From an uncultured Acetobacteraceae bacterium (GTDB taxonomy: Bacteria > Pseudomonadota > Alphaproteobacteria > Acetobacterales > Acetobacteraceae), in NCBI GenBank assembly GCA_937873175.1, contig CALMVT010000216.1:1-35515 (forward strand): a DNA stretch of 35,515 nucleotides. The letters run 5' to 3'. Made by a program: the position numbers and the translations under genes. Shown in pieces: positions 31,315 to 35,515 of the stretch. The notes beneath the pieces were generated by a model. It did no database searches. It was not told the DNA's origin and saw only the letters and a program-made list of their open reading frames with translations. Position 1 is the first letter of the stretch. Every line of letters begins with the position of its first letter.

Positions 31315-32886
31315 GTGACGCCGATGCTGGATCAGGTAGAAAATGTATTCGGTTCAAAGTGCGAAGGACATTTCAGCCGGCTGCCCGGGAGCCTGTTTTC
31401 GGGCGAGGCTGATGCGCTATCCGACAATGAACTGATCGAGAGGCTGCTGCTTCTCACGAACACGCGCGTAAATGCCAGGCGTTTGGCGAAAAGCTCGCTC
31501 GTACAACACAGGAGCCTGCACAAGCTGTTGACCGAGGCGCCGCCGCAATTGCGTGACTTCGGCTTCAACGACGCAACGATCCGGATCTTCGATGTGGTCC
31601 ACGAGTCATCCCGTCGGCTGACCTCGGCTGAGACAAGGCAGCGTCCCCTGCTGTCTGACACGGATGCGCTCATCGCCTATTTGGACATTCCAAACCGGTC
31701 CATCAACACGCCGCACCTCGCCGTTATGTTGTTGAACAGCAGGAACCATGTTCTGGAAGAGATCACCTTTCCGGAAACTGAGGAACCCTCAAGCATCGCT
31801 TTCTCGCTTGGTAAGCAGGTGCTTGAAATCCACGCGAGCGCCGTGATCCTCGCGACAATCAGGCCGGGGGAAGAAATCCTGCCCACGCCGCGCGATGTCG
31901 ATATCACGAGGCAGGTCGCAAAGCTGGCCGCGGCGCTTAACGTCTCATTCCACGAGCATTTGATCTTCACGCGCGACAAAAGCTACAGCCTGAAATTTGA
32001 AGTCGATCTGACGTCTCGTTCTGACATCGCAAAAAGCTTGCATGCTGAACGTGGACGCCGCCCCGGAACATCGTTGCTGAGGGGGCGTTCGCTGGGGGGC
32101 GTCGCTGATTCGGTCAGTGTGTTTTCTGACAGCGGGACGTTCGCGACGCTGGTCGTTCCAAAAAACGCCAGCATCAAAGACGTGGCGAAAGCGTCCGAGG
32201 CTGACCTCGTCACAGGAAGCCATAAGCTCCGGACCCTCAGCGACCATGACTTGATGGCCCTGCTTCTGAGCCATGTGACAGGCAAGCGCGGCAATGAGGT
32301 CGTCGATTGTGCGATCCTTAACTGCAGCAGCTTCGCGACCATGCTCAGCACGCCGTCGCTCAGGTTGCTCGAACTGCCGGGACTGACTCCCCATGGCGTT
32401 GCCGCGATCAAGCTGATCCATACCGCGGCCATCCGGTTATTCAGGGCCGCCGTGATGGACCAGCCCAGCCTGGATGGCTTGGAGAAGCTGACGCGCTATC
32501 TGACGGCTGCATTGTCCCGTGAGAACGTCGAGCATCTTCGTATCCTGTTCTTGGACTCCGATGGCCGGCTACGCGCGGATGAGGCCCAGTCCCGCGGCAC
32601 GGTCAATCACGCACCGGTTTACCCGCGCGAGGTGGTCCGGCGTGCGTTGGAGTTGAAGACCGAGTTCCTGATCCTCGTCCATAACCATCCGAGCGGAGAC
32701 CCCACGCCTTCTCAAGATGATATCGACATGACGAATCAGATCAAGAACGCAGCCGCAATCCTCAACTTGAAAGTGTGGGACCACATCATCATCGGGAACG
32801 GAAGCTGGTTCAGCTTCCGCAAAGAAGGCTTGCTGCAGGGTGTTTCTTCCCAAGAAACCGAGCCGTATCGCAAATACATGGCGTAG
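31315..32886 (+). CDS. Doubled RadC-family (JAB/MPN) protein with an inactive N-terminal copy
   Basis: The 523-residue product is about twice the usual RadC size (~225). GTG 31315 or ATG 31324 can start it. Residues ~34-227 and ~307-502 are two RadC-like units, each with an LSDxxL helical start, a beta-strand LAVMLLNSRNHVL or LRILFLDSDGRLR, and a final strand HEHLIFTRDKSYSLK or WDHIIIGNGSWFSFR. The C-terminal unit has an intact JAMM metal site HNHPSGDPTPSQDD (H456, H458, D469; probable E439). In the first unit these become T181, R183 and R193, so it cannot bind zinc. RadC proteins are common on mobile elements; their function is not settled. GC content and codon use are lower than in all neighbours. 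Confidence 0.85.
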   Translation: MTPMLDQVENVFGSKCEGHFSRLPGSLFSGEADALSDNELIERLLLLTNTRVNARRLAKSSLVQHRSLHKLLTEAPPQLRDFGFNDATIRIFDVVHESSRRLTSAETRQRPLLSDTDALIAYLDIPNRSINTPHLAVMLLNSRNHVLEEITFPETEEPSSIAFSLGKQVLEIHASAVILATIRPGEEILPTPRDVDITRQVAKLAAALNVSFHEHLIFTRDKSYSLKFEVDLTSRSDIAKSLHAERGRRPGTSLLRGRSLGGVADSVSVFSDSGTFATLVVPKNASIKDVAKASEADLVTGSHKLRTLSDHDLMALLLSHVTGKRGNEVVDCAILNCSSFATMLSTPSLRLLELPGLTPHGVAAIKLIHTAAIRLFRAAVMDQPSLDGLEKLTRYLTAALSRENVEHLRILFLDSDGRLRADEAQSRGTVNHAPVYPREVVRRALELKTEFLILVHNHPSGDPTPSQDDIDMTNQIKNAAAILNLKVWDHIIIGNGSWFSFRKEGLLQGVSSQETEPYRKYMA

Positions 32887-32932
32887 CGACGGCGAAGCCA
32901 GCCTACCTGTGTTCCCCAGCACGCCAGACCGT

Positions 32933-33133
32933 GCGGCGGTTGCGGACGGTTATTGGCATTACGCCGCGTTCAGCAACGGCGTCGCGGTCCCGCGGGATGC
33001 CCGCCTGCTGTATCGGGACATCCCCGACCTCCGCGCCGGCGACGGCCTGTTCGATGCGGAGAGGCGGCTCTACGCCTGGCTGTCCCAGGCCCGGGCGGGA
33101 ATGCTCACTCTTCCCGCCACCGGCGTTTCTTGA
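32933..33133 (+). pseudogene. Fragment of a glycosyltransferase gene (C-terminal 66 codons)
   Basis: This is an open fragment reading AAVADGYWHYAAFSNGVAVP through LSQARAGMLTLPATGVS, ending in TGA at 33131-33133. It matches the C-terminus of the transferase at 29927 and holds repeat copy B (32943-33126). No transferase sequence exists upstream of ~32933, where the tail of the radC-like segment begins, so it cannot make a working enzyme. Its end overlaps the convergent Nudix gene by 29 bp, probably the original arrangement of the transferase and Nudix genes. Confidence 0.85.
32943..33126 (+). repeat. Direct repeat, copy B: displaced transferase 3' end
   Basis: This is the partner of 30792-30975, 184 bases without gaps. 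The leading 44 bases (from CGGACGGTTATTGGC to AACGGCGTCGCG) are identical to copy A. The copies are 2151 bp apart and bracket the radC-like gene. Confidence 0.9.
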
Positions 33134-33722
33134 ACACGTCCAGGCGGGCCCGCGCCCGCCGCTGCGCGTCCGGCAGCGCCAGCCAGGCTTGCAGCCGCTC
33201 CAGCACTTCCCGGGTCACCAAGGCGAGGTCGAGCGCCAGGGCCTCGGCCAGCGGGTAGAACCGCACCGCTTCCAGCTCGCCCGACCCGCCGAGCGTTCCC
33301 TGCGTCGCGGCCGCGTCCACCACCAGGAATCGCGCGTTGAACCGCATCGCGCTTTCCGGCGGCGTGACCGCCCGGCACAAATATTCGATCGTATCGAGCC
33401 GGGGCGGCGTGCCGAGCGTCAGGCCCGTTTCCTCCTCCAATTCCCGCGCCGCTGCTGCTATCAGGGCGCGGGCCAGGCGGGGGCGGGCGGCCCGGCCCAC
33501 GGCGGCGAGAACGTCGTCCCGCGGCTCCGTGGCCGCCGGCAGCAATGCGTCGCCGCGATCGACGGAGCCGCCGGGGAACACCAGCCGGTTCGGCATGAAG
33601 CGGTGCCCGGCGCCGCGCAGGCCCATCAGCACCTCCGGTTCCGATGGCCCGGTCCGCAGCACGATCAGGCTGGCGGCGTGGCGGGCGAACACGGGGCGTT
33701 TTGCTGGCGGATGGAGGCTCAC
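33105..33722 (-). CDS. Nudix hydrolase with an expanded Nudix box
   Basis: The 205-residue product starts with GTG at 33722 (MSLHPPAKRPVFARHAASLI). The Nudix motif is split: FPGGSVDRGD at about 50-58 supplies the glycine side, and ARELEEETGL at 92-101 matches the catalytic helix REUxEExGU, with an insert of about 30 residues in between. Such inserted Nudix boxes occur in NUDT19-like proteins, which act on nucleoside-diphosphate-linked substrates such as CoA derivatives or capped RNA. The substrate here is unknown. The 3' end overlaps the transferase fragment. All catalytic acidic residues appear present. Confidence 0.88.
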   Translation of the reverse strand: MSLHPPAKRPVFARHAASLIVLRTGPSEPEVLMGLRGAGHRFMPNRLVFPGGSVDRGDALLPAATEPRDDVLAAVGRAARPRLARALIAAAARELEEETGLTLGTPPRLDTIEYLCRAVTPPESAMRFNARFLVVDAAATQGTLGGSGELEAVRFYPLAEALALDLALVTREVLERLQAWLALPDAQRRARARLDVFKKRRWREE

Positions 33723-33971
33723 GGCGGATCGGTCCTATGGTGGGGCGTGCCGACAGCACGGCGTGGCGCCGCCGTATAGCAAGGCGGCGGTACTCCCGAA
33801 ATCAGGTCGGGCGTTTCCCGCACGGCCGCTGGCCCGGCGCGCGAGTCGGCACGCCAACTTTTTTGGCGATAAGCTGCATCCAGCCAAGGTCGCCAGCGGT
33901 AATGGTGATGTTGAGGCAGGGATGGCGCCAGTTATGGCTTCTTGAAAAAATTTGACAGAGGAAAACTACCG
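33723..33971. other. Intergenic region upstream of Nudix and small membrane ORF
   Basis: This stretch must hold the Nudix promoter. I see no gene in it. A small inverted repeat CGCCAA/TTGGCG with loop CTTTT lies at 33852-33868. A TTGACA at 33952-33957 overlaps the ribosome-binding area of the next ORF and has no convincing -10 partner. Confidence 0.5.
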
Positions 33972-34091
33972 GTGAAGACTAGCGCCATGTTTACGGTTTT
34001 GCCGCTTTTATTCGCCTCGGTCCTTGCCGCTTCTGTGTATGTCACTTTCGTTGCCGCTTTGAAGGTTGATCGCGTTCTGCTTCCGGGGTGA
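33972..34091 (+). CDS. Putative small single-span membrane protein (39 aa)
   Basis: GTG 33972 has AGAGG (33957-33961) ten bases upstream; an internal ATG is at 33987 (34 residues). The peptide reads MKTSAMFTVLPLLFASVLAA and then SVYVTFVAALKVDRVLLPG. It is one hydrophobic helix of about 25 residues, then a short positively charged tail. The coding stretch is less GC-rich than its neighbours. It lies 78 bp before the likely start of the ECF sigma factor on the same strand and may share its promoter. I do not recognise a family. The hydrophobic pattern and ribosome-binding site are the only support. Confidence 0.5.
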   Translation: MKTSAMFTVLPLLFASVLAASVYVTFVAALKVDRVLLPG

Positions 34092-34169
34092 TCGGATGAC
34101 GCCCGGCCGGTGATGCTGCGCCGTCCGGCCCCGCTTGCCGTCCCGCGCACCCGCGTTGATGATGCAGGC

Positions 34170-34736
34170 ATGATGGATACCGCTTCAGACCAGGCTGATT
34201 CCGACGAGGTCGCTATGTTGCTGATGCGGTGTGCCCAGGCGGACGGCGTCGCTTTTCGCCGGCTCTATGACCTGCAATCGGCGACCCTGTATGGCGTGGC
34301 GTTGCGGATCACCCGCCAGCCGGCGCTCGCGGCCGACGCGGTGCACGACGCGATGCTGCAGGTGTGGCGCAACGCGTCCCGGTTCGATCCGGAGCGCGGC
34401 AACGCCCAGGCCTGGCTGCTCAGCCTGGTCCGCTACCGCGCGCTCGACTCCATGGCCCGCATCGGCCGGGAGAAGCTTGGCGACGAGGTGCCGGAGGTCG
34501 CCGACACCGATCCTGATCCGCTCGATCGCCTGCTGGCGACCCAGGAGGGCATGCTGCTGCACCATTGCCTCCAAGAGGTTGATCCCGGGCGCCGCAGCCT
34601 GGTCCTGCTCGCCTTTTTCGAGGGGCTGACCCATTCGGAGATCGCCGAGCGCGTCGGCCAGCCGCTCGGCAGCGTCAAGTCCGGCATCCGGCGCGCGCTG
34701 CTGGCGCTGCGCAACTGCTTGAGCGGGGCGGAATGA
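34170..34736 (+). CDS. ECF-type RNA polymerase sigma factor
   Basis: The start is ATG 34170 (MMDTASDQADSDE, 188 residues). An upstream GTG-ATG at 34110 would add 20 unrelated residues. Region 2 (about 35-100) includes FRRLYDLQSATLYGVALRIT and AWLLSLVRYRALDSMAR for -10 recognition. Region 4 (about 135-185) includes LVLLAFFEGLTHSEIAERVG and PLGSVKSGIRRALLALRNC, the -35-binding helix-turn-helix. The stop overlaps the anti-sigma start (ATGA), matching SigK/RskA-type pairs. Release of the sigma factor is presumably controlled by the membrane anti-sigma; the inducing signal is unknown. Confidence 0.93.
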   Translation: MMDTASDQADSDEVAMLLMRCAQADGVAFRRLYDLQSATLYGVALRITRQPALAADAVHDAMLQVWRNASRFDPERGNAQAWLLSLVRYRALDSMARIGREKLGDEVPEVADTDPDPLDRLLATQEGMLLHHCLQEVDPGRRSLVLLAFFEGLTHSEIAERVGQPLGSVKSGIRRALLALRNCLSGAE

Positions 34737-35470
34737 TGCCGTCCGATCCCGGCGGCCCCGCCGACACCCCGGCGCCGGACGACCGCGACCCCGACCTCGA
34801 TGCGGCCGAGTATGTGCTGGGCCTGCACACGCCGGACAAGGCGCGCGCCATGGAAGCGCTGGCGATGCACGATCCGGCCATCGCCGCCGGCATCGTCGCT
34901 TGGGAAAACCGGCTCAGCCCGCTCGCGATGGCCGTGGCCCCGCAGCTCCCGCCGCCGGAGTTGTGGCAGCGCCTGGCGCTGGCGACCGGGCTGCAAAGGC
35001 CAACCCCCCGCCGCGCCGTGCCGCGGCGCGGCGTCTTCGAGCGGGCCTGGCGCAGCCCGGCGCTTTGGCGCGGCGCGACGGTCGCGTCGCTGGCCCTGGC
35101 CGCCGTGCTCGCCTTTTTCGTGCTGACCCCCAAGCCGCTGGCGCCGGAGCCGCTGCTGGCCGCGCTTTCGGCCCAGGGCAGCCCGGGCGCCGTGTTCCTT
35201 GTGCGGGTGGGAGAGGGGGGCCGGGCCACCATCACCGCCGTGGGCCGGCTCAACGTGCCGCTCGACCGCACCTTGGAGTTGTGGGCGCTGCGGGAGGGGG
35301 CGCCGGCGCCGGTCAGCCTCGGCCTGCTGCCGGGCGGCGGCCGTACCCTGCTGCGGGCGAACCTGTCCGCCGGCACCCGGCTCCTGGTCAGCCAGGAGCC
35401 GTCCGGCGGCTCGCCGTCGGGTGCGCCGACCGGACCCGTGGTGTATTCGGGCTTGCTGATCAATGGCTGA
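34733..35470 (+). CDS. Membrane anti-sigma factor, RskA-like
   Basis: ATG 34733 overlaps the sigma-factor stop; ATG 34736 is an alternative. In the 245-residue product an N-terminal cytoplasmic region contains DAAEYVLGLHTPDKARAM and the helical sigma-binding part, followed by LWQRLALATG. One membrane helix (about 109-133) reads VASLALAAVLAFFVL. The periplasmic C-terminal domain has LDRTLELWALREGAPAPVSL and LLVSQEPSGGSPSGAPTGPV, the RskA_C signature (PF10099). It should hold the sigma factor inactive at the membrane. A clear zinc HxxxCxxC motif is absent, as is normal for this subgroup. Confidence 0.9.
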   Translation: MMPSDPGGPADTPAPDDRDPDLDAAEYVLGLHTPDKARAMEALAMHDPAIAAGIVAWENRLSPLAMAVAPQLPPPELWQRLALATGLQRPTPRRAVPRRGVFERAWRSPALWRGATVASLALAAVLAFFVLTPKPLAPEPLLAALSAQGSPGAVFLVRVGEGGRATITAVGRLNVPLDRTLELWALREGAPAPVSLGLLPGGGRTLLRANLSAGTRLLVSQEPSGGSPSGAPTGPVVYSGLLING

Positions 35471-35515
35471 GCCGGGGGGCTGAGTCGGGGGGGGCGGGGG
35501 CTGATCCGGCTGCGG

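Noticed and set aside
31180-32930. Insertion sequence or transposon around the radC-like gene
   Set aside because: No transposase or integrase frame and no terminal inverted repeats found; only the transferase-derived direct repeats flank it.
32840-33133. A 97-codon open frame as an independent small gene
   Set aside because: Its first part is an out-of-frame reading of the radC-like gene end and its last part is the duplicated transferase C-terminus, so it is a fusion by chance.
33852-33868. Small inverted repeat with a T-containing loop as a terminator
   Set aside because: The stem is only 6 bp, the T-run is in the loop and not after the stem, and no gene ends there.
1-35515. tRNA, rRNA or CRISPR array
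   Set aside because: No cloverleaf-like conserved arms, no rRNA sequence and no regularly spaced short repeats were seen on reading through the window.
35471-35515. G-rich repeats after the anti-sigma gene
   Set aside because: CTGAG-plus-G-run repeats are short and irregular and cut by the window end; no feature can be supported.

Overview
The window is a stretch of very GC-rich chromosome. Genes are tightly packed, and ATGA/GTGA stop-start overlaps are frequent. The gene types and order (DUF4175/TIGR02302 protein - lysA - lptM-like lipoprotein - argH, then tlpA and a DnaJ-family gene) and the protein styles fit an alphaproteobacterium, probably Rhodospirillales/Acetobacteraceae. That placement rests on recognition only; no search was run. 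I see no rRNA, tRNA, CRISPR array or transposase.

Layout: (1) 1-3172, minus strand: start of a TIGR02302 gene, lysA, a 40-residue lipoprotein and argH, i.e. lysine and arginine biosynthesis plus an LPS-assembly lipoprotein. (2) 3182-4623: tlpA converging on a type-II DnaJ (CbpA-like) gene. (3) 4691-6363, minus strand: an exported redox cassette of a DUF3034 protein, a signal-peptide-bearing group I truncated haemoglobin interrupted by a frameshift, and a small cupredoxin. (4) 6531-9386: a large membrane PAS/GGDEF/EAL cyclic-di-GMP protein. (5) 9500-12539: a NitT/TauT-like importer made of a fused double permease and an ATPase with an AAA-associated C-terminal domain. (6) 12578-19740: a complete peptide/nickel-type ABC importer with two tandem binding proteins, two permeases and two ATPases. 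(7) 19760-21076: yidB and an unknown gene. (8) 21090-23460, minus strand: ychF, pth and rplY (ribosome-associated functions). (9) 23669-28114: an M16 peptidase and a SWIM/SNF2 helicase. (10) 28176-30979: two glycosyltransferases. (11) 31315-33133: a compositionally foreign gene encoding a doubled RadC protein, followed by a duplicated 3' end of the second glycosyltransferase. (12) 33105-35470: a Nudix hydrolase, a small membrane ORF, and an ECF sigma/anti-sigma pair.

The most unusual material is at two accessory insertions. At 14120-14623 a frameshifted orphan BrnA antitoxin lies between the true 3' end of a binding-protein gene and a second diverged copy of that 3' end (65 bp, 56 matches by hand). 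At 30792-33126 the doubled RadC gene lies between the true 3' end of a glycosyltransferase gene and a second copy of it (184 bp, ungapped, about 85-90% identical by eye, starting with 44 identical bases). The shared architecture suggests that cargo arrived at gene 3' ends and the ends were restored or duplicated, or that cargo replaced most of a tandem paralogue. The RadC protein is two RadC-like halves in one chain. The C-terminal half keeps the JAMM metalloprotease-like residues and the N-terminal half has lost them.
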